Shown here piece by piece: positions 27,147 through 35,738 of a stretch of DNA of 64,000 nucleotides. The notes beneath the pieces are model-generated. The model made no database searches. It saw only the letters and a list, made by a program, of their open reading frames with translations, and was not told where the DNA came from. Each line of letters begins with the position of its first letter. Positions within the stretch are counted from its first letter, which is position 1. This stretch comes from Bryobacterales bacterium (GTDB lineage Bacteria; Acidobacteriota; Terriglobia; Bryobacterales; Bryobacteraceae), in contig JADLBD010000004.1 of assembly GCA_020847975.1 (NCBI GenBank), positions 1 to 64,000 on the forward strand, read 5' to 3'. The position numbers and the translations under genes were made by a program.

Positions 27147-28499
27147 CTATCCCAGGAACCCCACGTTCTGCGTTGTGAAGTTCGCCAGATTCGGGAACAC
27201 GATGGGCATCTCCGTCCCCGGGACTCCGAACCAGTTCGCCAGCGTCGCGCCATACTGGTCGAGCGAAGTTGTCGGTATCCAATTGCCACGGTTGCCCGAA
27301 TCATCCGGTCCCTGGAGCGCCAGTGCCGGAAAGGTCCCGTAGAGATTGCCGCCTCTGACCGCTCCCCCCATCACCAAGTGGTGGGAGCCCCAGGCATGAT
27401 CGGATCCGTTCCCGGCCGAGGGCTGGAACGTGCGTCCGAACTCCGATTCGGTAAACGTCGTCACCTGCGCAGCGACCCCCAGTTCGACCGTGGCGTTGTA
27501 AAACGCCGCCATCGCCTGGCTGAGTTGCGTATACAGGCTCTGCTGATCCGGAAGCTGGTTGCTGTGCGTGTCGAAGCCGCCGAGGCTGGCAAAGAAAATC
27601 TGCCGCCGCATGCCAAGTTCATTCCGCACTTGAATGAGTCGCGCGATTTGGGCAAGTTCCGTGCCTAATCCCGTGTTTGGAAACTGCGTCTGAAGAGGAT
27701 TGGACTGGGTAACGCTGTTAATGAGCGTCGCAATGCGAATGCCTTCCCTGGTGTTCGCGCTCGCCGCCTGGATCAGGGCGTAGCCGGCATCCATTTCGAG
27801 CAATTCGCCCAAGGCTTTGTCGCGCGCAACCATAGCGGCGTTGTCCGGGTTGCTGCCTTCGAGTCCAGTGGTAGTCTGGCCAGGAATGACCGTGGCGGGT
27901 TTGGTATTCACGCCATTGAGCAGCAGGGCTCCGCCGGCGACCGAGGTGCCGAGTGGATAGTTCGAGGGAGTGTTGACGCCCAACAGGCCCAACCGGTCGG
28001 CGATCCGGCCGCCCCACCCGGTGGTCCCGCCCAGCGGCATGGCCGTTTGCCACTCCGAAGTCTGATCGGAGTGCGAGAACAGGTTCGAGGGCACGGGGAC
28101 GCTTCCGGCAAGATATTGGGCGCGAGTGGTGGGTTTGACGATCATACCTACGTTGGCGGCGACGGCGAGTTTGTTCTGCGCCCAAAGAGGATGAATGGCG
28201 GCAAGGCTTGGATGAAGTCCATAGACCGCCCCGCCGGGGGTGGGGATCTGGAGCAGTTGGGCCTGCGGAATCGCCAGCGGGCCACGCACCTGCGCATACT
28301 GCGCATACTGCGTACTGACGGGCACCACCATGTTGTTCGAGTCGTTCCCGCCGAACAGAAAGATGCACACCAGGGCTTTGTAGTCGCCCGTGGATTGCGC
28401 ATTGGCGCTGAGCAGGCCAAGGCGGCTGAACTGGCTGGCGACGGTGAGAGTGCTGAGAGAGCAGCAGCCGAGCCGCAGGAATTTTCTACGGGATGTCAT
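27147..28499 (-). CDS. DUF1501 exported protein
   Basis: A 450-residue DUF1501 protein. It carries a twin-arginine signal (TSRRKFLRLG, then a hydrophobic stretch to about residue 34). Sulfatase-like family segments are present: VCIFLFGGNDSNNMVVP, SDQTSEWQTAMP, FFASLGGFDTHSNQ, FTESEFGRTF and GSDHAWGSHHLVMGG. The biochemical role of the family is unsettled. The ATG at 28499 follows AGGAG. It lies 22 nt downstream of the DUF1800 gene; the two families are typically encoded together. Confidence 0.88.
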   Translation of the reverse strand: MTSRRKFLRLGCCSLSTLTVASQFSRLGLLSANAQSTGDYKALVCIFLFGGNDSNNMVVPVSTQYAQYAQVRGPLAIPQAQLLQIPTPGGAVYGLHPSLAAIHPLWAQNKLAVAANVGMIVKPTTRAQYLAGSVPVPSNLFSHSDQTSEWQTAMPLGGTTGWGGRIADRLGLLGVNTPSNYPLGTSVAGGALLLNGVNTKPATVIPGQTTTGLEGSNPDNAAMVARDKALGELLEMDAGYALIQAASANTREGIRIATLINSVTQSNPLQTQFPNTGLGTELAQIARLIQVRNELGMRRQIFFASLGGFDTHSNQLPDQQSLYTQLSQAMAAFYNATVELGVAAQVTTFTESEFGRTFQPSAGNGSDHAWGSHHLVMGGAVRGGNLYGTFPALALQGPDDSGNRGNWIPTTSLDQYGATLANWFGVPGTEMPIVFPNLANFTTQNVGFLG

Positions 28500-28521
28500 G
28501 TGTTCGTCTCCTGATCTTTCG

Positions 28522-31194
28522 TTACGGTTCCACCTGGAACTGGCTGGCGCTGCCCACGAGGTAGGCTGCGTTCCGGGCGCGGATGCGCACATCCGATGTA
28601 GCGCCCAGTGCAGCAAGGATGCTGGACTTCATGGCGGCGCTCATGGCTCCATGCATCAGAGCCTGGTTGAGCGCCTCCACCAGCGAGGGAGGGTCAAAGG
28701 CCAGCCTCTCCAGTTCGGCGAGGTCGATCTGAACCGCGGCGCCGATGCCGTTGCGGCTGGCGCGGTAGATGAAGTTCACACGGTTGAGCGCGACAGAGGG
28801 GGTGCTGATCTGGAACTCCGGCGCCGCCTGCCCGTTCACCCGGTAGAAGGGCGAGAAGTAGTTGAAAACGCTGGGGGCAAACCAGAGATCCTCTCCCATG
28901 TTGCGCGCGTACCCGTTGAGGTTGTTGTCCGTGGTCACGGCGGCGTTCATGTTGCGCAGGAAGCTGAGGATGAACAGGACCGGTTCGCGGAGTTTACCCT
29001 GGTAGGCTTGCGGCGAGTCTGCTTCCGGATCGGTGACAATGGCCTTCGTGGTCTGCCACAGATCGCCTCCCGTGGCCTGGAAGATCGTGGCGACTCTGCT
29101 GATGTAGGCGCCCGATGGATTCCCCATCACCAGCCGTTGGATGAGGCGGATGGCGACGAAGGGAGCAACATTCGGATTCCTGCGGAGGTTGTTGATGACC
29201 AGATCGACCTCCTCGCCCGCCGTGCGTCCCGGCGGGATCATGTCTCCCAGCAGGAGCGTCTTCTGCGTGGTGTCGTGCTGCTCCTCGAAGGCGATCATCG
29301 GGGCGGCATAGTAAGTGGGGTTGGGGAAGCGCGGCGTTTCGCCGGGGCGGGTGGGATAGGTCCAACCGGTGAACGCCCTGGCGAACTGCTTGACGTCTGC
29401 TTCGCTGTAGGTGGGAAGCGGCTTGCCGGTGGCGGGGTCGAGCTTCGGAGTTCCGTCCATGTTCAACTGCTCCAAACCGAGCGTGAACAGTTGCAGCAGT
29501 TCCCGGGCGTAGTTCTCGTTGGGTTCGACTCCCCTGGTTTCCTTCCGGTTATTCACCATGTCCAGAAACCGGCCCATGGTGGGGCTGAGAGTCACTTGCC
29601 GCAGGAGCGTGAAGTAGTTGCCAAAGGCGTTCTGGCTCAACATGCGCATGTAGGGAACCAACTGCTGCGACTGTGGAGTCTTTACACCGGACACCACCAG
29701 GATCTGGCTGAGGGCGAAGGTCACTCGCTGGCGTAACTGGTCCTGACCCGTCATGGCCTTCAGGTAAAACGCGCGCTGGGCCGGGCTGATGGACGTTGAT
29801 TCGGCAATTGGATCGGGCAGGTCCGACACGGGCGCTGAAAACTGCTCCTGAAGGAAGGCCGGAATGCCCACCTGCTGCAGATGCTGGATGCTTTCCGGAG
29901 CCGGCCCCCATGTGGTTCGTTCGAGAAAACGGGCAGCCGCCTGAGCGCCCATCAACTGCTGCGCCGGACCTACGGTGAGGACCATGGCGTTCGAATTGGC
30001 CGCGCCAGGATCCGGGTTCCTCAACGACACGCTGAGCATCCCGCCGAATCCCGCTCCCGCCTTGCCCGACGCCGCAATCGACGTTGGAGAAAACGAATTG
30101 ACGGTCAACGGCGTAGAACCGAGCAGAACCTGCGCACCCGGGGCGAATCCTGTCCCGGTGAGTACCAACTGAACCTGGCTTCCCGCGACAAGTTTCCCGG
30201 GGTTGGCCGACGTGATGAGGGGAATGGCATTCTGAAGCGTCATCACGGATGTGTCCAAGGCCTTCGGATCGGCATTGCTGACGGCCTTAATATCCACGGT
30301 GGGCGCGGCGGCGGTGGCGATGTTTGCCGGAGACGTGGATGAGGTAGCGATGGGGGACGGCGGCAAAATGGCCGGCGGCGTATACAGCCCTGTCTCATCA
30401 ATGGTTCCATAGATTACATTGCCCCCTTTGATTCCGTTCACGAACCAGGTGACGGTCCTGTCCAGGGAGTTGCCGACGGAAGCGCGGAACTGTCTGGGCA
30501 CTCCCAGGCGCAGGGTCGCCTTCTCCGGCGTGACGCTGACGGTCACGGGAGGCACGATGCGAAAGCTGCGCTTGTTGGAAACCGCCCCGCCGGGGTCCGG
30601 ATTGGCTACGCCCACGTCGGTATCGCGTGGGTTTGTGTCCGTAGCCGTGGCCTTCAACTCCGTGGCCGAAACAAAGAAGGTGGCCACAGGCTTATCGCCG
30701 ATGAGAACTCGCGATCCGGGAACGAAATTCTTTCCCGACAACTGGATGGTGAAGGCGCCGATGTTTACCAGATTCGGTGTGACTGCACTCAGGCTGGGCA
30801 CAGGGTTGTTCACTGTCACCGTGGCCTCGCCATAGACGGTGGGCGCGGCAGTGCTGGTGGCCCGTATCTTTACCACGTTCGGAACGGGCGGCAGAGCGGG
30901 GGCGATGTATTGGCCCCCATCGGAGATCTTTCCAACCGTGGTATTTCCGCCGGTGATTCCATTCACCGACCATGTAACTGTTTTCGGGCTTATGTTCGCA
31001 ACCGAGGCCGAGAATGTTTTCGAGGCTCCGGCAACAATGGTGTAGGCGGACGGGCTGACAGTCACCGAGACGACGGACGGTTCGGCGGATGCGATGGCGG
31101 TTGGCAGCGCCATCAGCAGGGTGAATCGCAGCATGTGGGAACGAGCAAGACCGGTTCGCATGTCGATTATCACAAGCCTCCAAGGTTGTTCCAT
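28522..31194 (-). CDS. DUF1800 exported protein with Ig/IPT-like domains
   Basis: An 890-residue secreted protein. After a signal-like segment (MLRFTLLMALPTAIASA) there are alternating Ig-like (VTVSPSAYTIVAGASKTFSA) and IPT/TIG-like repeats (VTPNLVNIGAFTIQLSGKNF; ITSANPGKLVAGSQVQLVLT). The DUF1800 domain starts around residue 425 (AARFLERTTWGPAPESIQHL) and includes ENYARELLQLFTLG and LREPVLFILSFLRN. The start may be 31194 or ATG 31161. It is co-transcribed with DUF1501 and probably forms a surface system with it; function unknown. Confidence 0.85.
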   Translation of the reverse strand: MEQPWRLVIIDMRTGLARSHMLRFTLLMALPTAIASAEPSVVSVTVSPSAYTIVAGASKTFSASVANISPKTVTWSVNGITGGNTTVGKISDGGQYIAPALPPVPNVVKIRATSTAAPTVYGEATVTVNNPVPSLSAVTPNLVNIGAFTIQLSGKNFVPGSRVLIGDKPVATFFVSATELKATATDTNPRDTDVGVANPDPGGAVSNKRSFRIVPPVTVSVTPEKATLRLGVPRQFRASVGNSLDRTVTWFVNGIKGGNVIYGTIDETGLYTPPAILPPSPIATSSTSPANIATAAAPTVDIKAVSNADPKALDTSVMTLQNAIPLITSANPGKLVAGSQVQLVLTGTGFAPGAQVLLGSTPLTVNSFSPTSIAASGKAGAGFGGMLSVSLRNPDPGAANSNAMVLTVGPAQQLMGAQAAARFLERTTWGPAPESIQHLQQVGIPAFLQEQFSAPVSDLPDPIAESTSISPAQRAFYLKAMTGQDQLRQRVTFALSQILVVSGVKTPQSQQLVPYMRMLSQNAFGNYFTLLRQVTLSPTMGRFLDMVNNRKETRGVEPNENYARELLQLFTLGLEQLNMDGTPKLDPATGKPLPTYSEADVKQFARAFTGWTYPTRPGETPRFPNPTYYAAPMIAFEEQHDTTQKTLLLGDMIPPGRTAGEEVDLVINNLRRNPNVAPFVAIRLIQRLVMGNPSGAYISRVATIFQATGGDLWQTTKAIVTDPEADSPQAYQGKLREPVLFILSFLRNMNAAVTTDNNLNGYARNMGEDLWFAPSVFNYFSPFYRVNGQAAPEFQISTPSVALNRVNFIYRASRNGIGAAVQIDLAELERLAFDPPSLVEALNQALMHGAMSAAMKSSILAALGATSDVRIRARNAAYLVGSASQFQVEP

Positions 31195-31612
31195 TACTAT
31201 CGGGTGAGTAGTTCTAAACGTTACCCCGTGGCAGAAGTAAAACTTGCCCTACCGTGGGACTCACGGTTTCACCTTACGGGTACTACTGGGGAGAACGGAG
31301 GGGGAGAAACCCTAGGCTTTACGCCGGGCTATGACACTCGAAATATTACGGCTAAGCATAGCACACGCTTATCGATGTGGGCAAAGACAGACCGAACCTG
31401 CCCTCCCTGCTGTGCTTTTTTGCGTGCTTTTCTTGGAAGACAGGACTACAATGAGGGCGGATAGTCCCAGAGGCTCTCTACAGCTCTTTCATGAACCCCT
31501 GGTTGCGTTTTTGCCCGATACCTTCATAGGTTATTTCCGGAGGCGGGAGGTGAGTTTTCGGCCGCTCTTTGGGTTGTAGGCATCAGTCGTCCAGCTTGCA
31601 GGAGGTGTTTCC
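31195..31612. other. Intergenic region between DUF1800 and the small membrane protein
   Basis: About 420 bases with no supported gene. It contains a short hairpin ACCGTG-GGACT-CACGGT at 31251-31267, of unknown meaning, and the AGGAGG ribosome-binding site for the next gene at its end. Confidence 0.45.
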
Positions 31613-31759
31613 ATGTTCGATAGTCTCGACGAGACCATGAAGCACGATGAGGAAGAGCAGAGCACACCGCGAGAGCGGTGGATGAAGTACATCTTGACGC
31701 TCATCATCGCCGTTGTTGTGGTTGGCGGCTTGCTGACTGTAATTCGCATGGTGGAATAA
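31613..31759 (+). CDS. 48-residue single-pass membrane protein
   Basis: A small protein with an excellent start context: AGGAGG about 8 nt before the ATG. Residues 1-24 are acidic and charged (FDSLDETMKHDEEEQ, then TPRERWMK). Residues about 25-44 form one transmembrane helix (YILTLIIAVVVVGGLLTVI), and the tail is RMVE. The codon pattern and strong ribosome-binding site support real coding. A hairpin 76 nt downstream (31835-31864) could end the transcript. No function known. Confidence 0.7.
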   Translation: MFDSLDETMKHDEEEQSTPRERWMKYILTLIIAVVVVGGLLTVIRMVE

Positions 31760-31834
31760 GGAAGGCGCAAGCGCTTTGTTTCGAAATGCCTGAGGGAGAG
31801 ACACCTTCGGGCACGACTTGAATGATTGCCGCGG

Positions 31835-31864
31835 ACGCCGCCTGGGGGTAGCCTGTGGCGGCGT
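31835..31864. terminator. GC-rich hairpin after the small membrane protein
   Basis: ACGCCGCC and GGCGGCGT form an 8-bp perfect stem with a 14-nt loop, followed by TTGC only. A plausible but weak intrinsic terminator. Confidence 0.4.
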
Positions 31865-32064
31865 TTGCATTTGCGCGCTTTCCCCCCATTCGCGTCCCGG
31901 CCACAGAAGCAATAAGCGCAATTGAACAGGATGGGATTCGTCTCGAGCTGCAAACGGAAAGAAAAGGCCGGATCGACACCGGGCAAATCAGCTTCGAGCG
32001 GGTCAAGCAGGTACGCGATCTGGATCAGAAGTCCTATGGGCATTCTCTGGGCAAGGATTCCTGA
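31855..32064 (+). CDS. Possible small ORF of unknown function
   Basis: A 69-residue frame from a GTG. The second half reads plausibly (IEQDGIRLELQTERKG, DTGQISFERVKQVRDLDQ), but the start overlaps the hairpin stem and no ribosome-binding site is present. It may be a fragment or not a gene at all. Confidence 0.25.
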   Translation: MAAFAFARFPPIRVPATEAISAIEQDGIRLELQTERKGRIDTGQISFERVKQVRDLDQKSYGHSLGKDS

Positions 32065-32204
32065 TCGCGGCGATTGTCATTGAGGTGAGATCACGCTGAT
32101 CGCGGTAATTGTGCGCACGACACAAAGGGTGCACGGGGTGAGCCGCTGATGAGCCGTCCCTCCGCCGTTTGATAAGATTAACGGCTTAGCGGAGGTGACA
32201 TCCG

Positions 32205-32541
32205 ATGCGTTTCCTGCTTGCATTCCTCATCTGTGGCAGCCTTGCCGCACCCGTGCAGTTTTCCGGCTCACTCGTGAGCAGATGATTCATTACGCGGCAA
32301 AGTCAGATGCTGGAGCGAGTGAAAGGACTTTCGCTCGAAGAAGCCTGGGGGATCCCACCTGATGAAGGAGATTGTGGACACCGCCGACCGGACGCACATC
32401 CACGATGAGTGGACGAAGCAGAAGTTCCTCACGGGCAAGTACAAAGCGAGCGAATTGTACGGCGGTCCGGGGCTTTCGCCGGAACTCCAGAAGGAATACG
32501 ACGAGTACGTGAAGAAACGCCTGGCGGAACTGAACCGCTGA
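32205..32541 (+). pseudogene. Decayed small secreted protein gene
   Basis: A gene with intact start signals but a broken body. GGAGGTGA precedes the ATG at 32205, and a signal peptide follows (MRFLLAFLICGSLAAPV). An in-frame TGA at 32283-32285 interrupts it. The same frame then resumes with QSQMLERVKGLSLEEAWGIP, and near 32355 the sense passes to the next frame (MKEIVDTADRTHIHDEWTKQ... to KKRLAELNR, stop at 32541). Restoring both lesions gives about 112 residues. I do not recognise the family. Sequencing error cannot be excluded, but two lesions argue for decay. Confidence 0.6.
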
Positions 32542-32574
32542 GGGATGGACTACAGTGTCACACGAGCTTGGTTG

Positions 32575-34476
32575 TTAGATCTGCCTTGCGTAGATAGCCC
32601 GCGCCTTGCGGAACAATTCCAGAACCTCCTGCTTCCGTGCTTCTGTGGAAAACACACCGCGCTGGGTGGTGCGCTCGATGAGGCGGTCGATCCAATCGAC
32701 CCAGAAGCGGGCATCGGGCGCGGATTGGATGGGCTCGCCGTCGAGATAGACGTAGACAGGGCTGGTGTGGGCGAAGGCTTTGGCGTCGTTTAACACCATG
32801 CGGTGGAAAGGGCCGAGGACGCGGGCGGCGATCCAGGCGCTGTGCTCCAGGGTGAGCGTTGAGGCGAGGGGCTGCGCTTTGCCGTTGACGACCAGTTCCA
32901 CCGCGTCTACCGGGATGGCGGACTTCATCTCCACTTTCACTTCGAGGCGCTGTGGGCCCTTCTCCAGGTGTAGCTCGCCGCCCGGTTCTTTGCCGTTCAC
33001 CTTGAGAAAGAGCATGGGTCCGTTGCTGGCAAAGGTCCGCCCGTGTTTGTAGGCGGCGATCCAATCCGGGTACTTGAGAGGACCGTCGAGGTGGGCATAG
33101 ACGCGGCCTCCGCCGGGCACATAGTGGTCCGCGACGTTGGTGAAGCTGTCGGTGCCCGCGGAAATGCCGACGCGGAACCCGCAATTGAGCAGGCGATACC
33201 ACATGGGCATGGCGACTTCTTCGGGGTTGTTGGAGAGCACGTCCATGGCATCGATCTGGCCGAGCGCGAGATCGACGGGCATTTCCTTCATACTGGCTCC
33301 GTTGAAATCCGGGGAGTAGCCCGGATGCGCGTAGGTGACTGCGCCGCCCTGATCGCGCGCTTCTTTGGCGAGGGTGTAGTTCGGCGGGTAGTCATCGGCA
33401 TGTTGGGAGCCGCGAAAGCCGGTGTAGAGGGGTTCCACCAGCTTCTTCAGTTGGAAGAAGCACATGTGGCCGTAGAGGCCGGCGTTGCGCATCTCTTCGT
33501 TCCAATAGATGAGGTAGGGCGTGCTGCTGAGGGCGGAAAGCTTGCCTTCGAAGAACTTGCGGTCATGGACAGTGTCGCCGCTCGAGTTGGCGACCATCAT
33601 GTTGGGGATATTCAGGTCCTCGCCGAGGGCGTACATACGGACGTCTTCGGGAGTAATGTCCTGATGGTCGGGAGCGGTGTAGTTGGCGTGGATGTGCGCA
33701 TCGGAGGAGTACCAGCCGCGGGCGGCCATGTCAATCCAGCGTTTGAGGCGGATGGTGACTTCAGCCGGTTTGGTCAGGTTGACGGTGCGGCGCACGAGTT
33801 GATATTCGGGACCGCGGGCCGCTTCGATCACGGTTTCCCCGGAGGGCAATTCCATCTCGAAACTGCCGGAGGCATGAAAGAACTGCTCGGCGGGTTCCGC
33901 GGCGAAACGGGTGATCGTACCTTTGGGCGCATAGCCAAGACCGTCGGAGCCGGTGAGGTAGACGCGGGCGGCGGAGGGACGGCCGTGTTCGTCGCGCAGG
34001 TTGACCTTCAGCTTCACGAGGGGGCGCACGTCGAACGTGTAGACCTGGCCGTCCACCGTGCGTTCAACAATTCCCGGTTTCTGCTCCACAACACGATGGA
34101 GAATCGCCTTGCCGGAGCGAATCACCGGCAGATTGAAGATACGGCCCTGGGCAAGGATGTAGCTGCGCGGCGAGGTGAAGTCCGCGAGCGTTGCCACGCC
34201 GGTGCTGCGGAACACGAAGCGATCGCGCAGTGCGTGCATGGCCGCTGCGTTCGAGCGGCGACGCATGAGGACTCGCGCCATGTCGCCGAAGCCGACTTCG
34301 CCATCGACATCGATCTGCTCGAGGCCGTTGTGGTTGATCCAGAAGGTGAGATCCTCCTGGCCTGGCTTGGAGTGGGAGACGGCGGCTTGCCAGGCTTGCG
34401 CGGCAGGATTGCGCCACAGCGCGAGGCCAGCCAGCAGCAGAAAAGATGCAACAAGATAGATACGTCCCATAGTCAT
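32575..34476 (-). CDS. CehA/McbA family exported metallohydrolase
   Basis: A 633-residue PHP-superfamily hydrolase. An N-terminal hydrophobic segment (IYLVASFLLLAGLALW) exports or anchors it. The metal site is built by SSDAHIHANY near residue 255, VTYAHPGYSP, and GISAGTDSFTN. The ~230 residues before it are beta-rich, as in CehA/McbA proteins that cleave carbaryl-type carbamates or phosphonate esters. Divergent from the DUF1624 gene with 75 nt between. The natural substrate is unknown. Confidence 0.78.
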   Translation of the reverse strand: MTMGRIYLVASFLLLAGLALWRNPAAQAWQAAVSHSKPGQEDLTFWINHNGLEQIDVDGEVGFGDMARVLMRRRSNAAAMHALRDRFVFRSTGVATLADFTSPRSYILAQGRIFNLPVIRSGKAILHRVVEQKPGIVERTVDGQVYTFDVRPLVKLKVNLRDEHGRPSAARVYLTGSDGLGYAPKGTITRFAAEPAEQFFHASGSFEMELPSGETVIEAARGPEYQLVRRTVNLTKPAEVTIRLKRWIDMAARGWYSSDAHIHANYTAPDHQDITPEDVRMYALGEDLNIPNMMVANSSGDTVHDRKFFEGKLSALSSTPYLIYWNEEMRNAGLYGHMCFFQLKKLVEPLYTGFRGSQHADDYPPNYTLAKEARDQGGAVTYAHPGYSPDFNGASMKEMPVDLALGQIDAMDVLSNNPEEVAMPMWYRLLNCGFRVGISAGTDSFTNVADHYVPGGGRVYAHLDGPLKYPDWIAAYKHGRTFASNGPMLFLKVNGKEPGGELHLEKGPQRLEVKVEMKSAIPVDAVELVVNGKAQPLASTLTLEHSAWIAARVLGPFHRMVLNDAKAFAHTSPVYVYLDGEPIQSAPDARFWVDWIDRLIERTTQRGVFSTEARKQEVLELFRKARAIYARQI

Positions 34477-34551
34477 CAGGATGCGGTAATCTTATATCAA
34501 TCCGTTCGCTGGGACATCTTACAGGCTTCAAGTGAGAGGTTCTCGTCTAGC

Positions 34552-35730
34552 GTGTCAAACACAAAGGGGCGGATCCAATCCATCGATCTTGTTCGCGGCG
34601 CCGTGATGATCCTCATGGCGATTGATCATGTGCGCGAGTTTCTGAGCTCCGCTGCGTACGCATTTCGACCGGAGGATCTCTCGAAGACGACGGCGGCGAT
34701 CTTTCTTTCGCGGTGGGTCACTCATTTCTGCGCACCGGTTTTCATGTTCGCCGCCGGGCTGGGCGCGTTCCTGTGGGCGCAACGCGGGCGGAGCCGCGGG
34801 GAACTGTCGCGCTTCCTGTGCACACGGGGGCTGTGGCTGGTTGTGCTCGAGTTGACGGTGATTCGCTTTCTGCTGTATTTCAGCTTCTCTTTCCCGCTGG
34901 TACTGACTGTGTTCTGGGCACTGGGCTGGTCGATGGTGGCGCTGGCGGCGCTTGTCTATCTGCCGCTGCGCGCGATCGCCGGGATCAGCCTGGGAATGAT
35001 CGTCCTGCACAACCTTCTGGATTCGGTACGCGCGGCGGACTTTGGAGGGTGGGCCTGGATGTGGAATGTGCTGCATCAGCCCGGAGTAATCCGCATTGGC
35101 GGCACGGTGGTGATTCCCGGTTATCCGCTTGTTCCCTGGATCGGAGTGATGGCGGCGGGTTACTGCTGCGGAAGCCTTTTCCTGATGGACGCCGGGAAGC
35201 GAAGGGCATTGCTGATCCGCATCGGGGCTGTCCTCACGGCGGCTTTCGTTCTGCTGCGCGCTTTGAATTTCTACGGAGACCCGGCGCCGTGGCAGGTGCA
35301 GCCTTCCGCCCTGTTCACGGCGTTGTCGTTCCTGAATTGCACGAAGTATCCGCCATCGCTGTTGTTTCTGTTGATGACACTGGGGCCGGCGGTGCTTGCG
35401 CTGGGGTTGCTGGAGGGGGTTCGGGTTTCGGATAAGAACCCTGTCCTCATTTTCGGCAGGGTGCCGTTCTTTTACTATGTGATTCACCTTGGGCTGGCCC
35501 ATCTTGCGCTGGTGTTGTTGACGTATCTGCGCTACGGGGCAACGAATTTCCTGTTCACGCCGCCGCCGACGCTGGGCGGTCCGCGGCAAGTGTTTCCGGC
35601 GGATTTCGGGTTCAGTCTGGGGACCTGCTATGCCGTGTGGTTCGCAGTGCTGATCGTGTTGTATCCCTTGTGCCGCTGGTTCGCGGGGGTGAAACAGCGG
35701 CGCAAGGATTGGTGGGTGAGTTATCTGTAA
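34552..35730 (+). CDS. DUF1624/HGSNAT-like membrane acyltransferase
   Basis: A 392-residue polytopic membrane protein with about ten helices. It begins IQSIDLVRGAVMILMAIDHV, the DUF1624 (heparan-alpha-glucosaminide N-acetyltransferase catalytic domain) signature with its DxxR and DH residues. Later family segments are HFCAPVFMFAAGLGA and NPVLIFGRVPFFYYVIHL. It may transfer acetyl groups across the membrane to sugars. The open frame extends far upstream antisense to the neighbour; GTG 34552 just precedes the conserved domain, with GAGAGG 13 nt before it. Confidence 0.8.
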   Translation: MSNTKGRIQSIDLVRGAVMILMAIDHVREFLSSAAYAFRPEDLSKTTAAIFLSRWVTHFCAPVFMFAAGLGAFLWAQRGRSRGELSRFLCTRGLWLVVLELTVIRFLLYFSFSFPLVLTVFWALGWSMVALAALVYLPLRAIAGISLGMIVLHNLLDSVRAADFGGWAWMWNVLHQPGVIRIGGTVVIPGYPLVPWIGVMAAGYCCGSLFLMDAGKRRALLIRIGAVLTAAFVLLRALNFYGDPAPWQVQPSALFTALSFLNCTKYPPSLLFLLMTLGPAVLALGLLEGVRVSDKNPVLIFGRVPFFYYVIHLGLAHLALVLLTYLRYGATNFLFTPPPTLGGPRQVFPADFGFSLGTCYAVWFAVLIVLYPLCRWFAGVKQRRKDWWVSYL

Positions 35731-35738
35731 CGCGGGGT

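Noticed and set aside
28390-29736. 448-codon open frame on the plus strand
   Set aside because: Antisense across DUF1501 and DUF1800; no start signal or domain.
31251-31267. Short hairpin that might be a riboswitch or terminator
   Set aside because: Only six base pairs and not next to a gene start or end in a way that fits either role.
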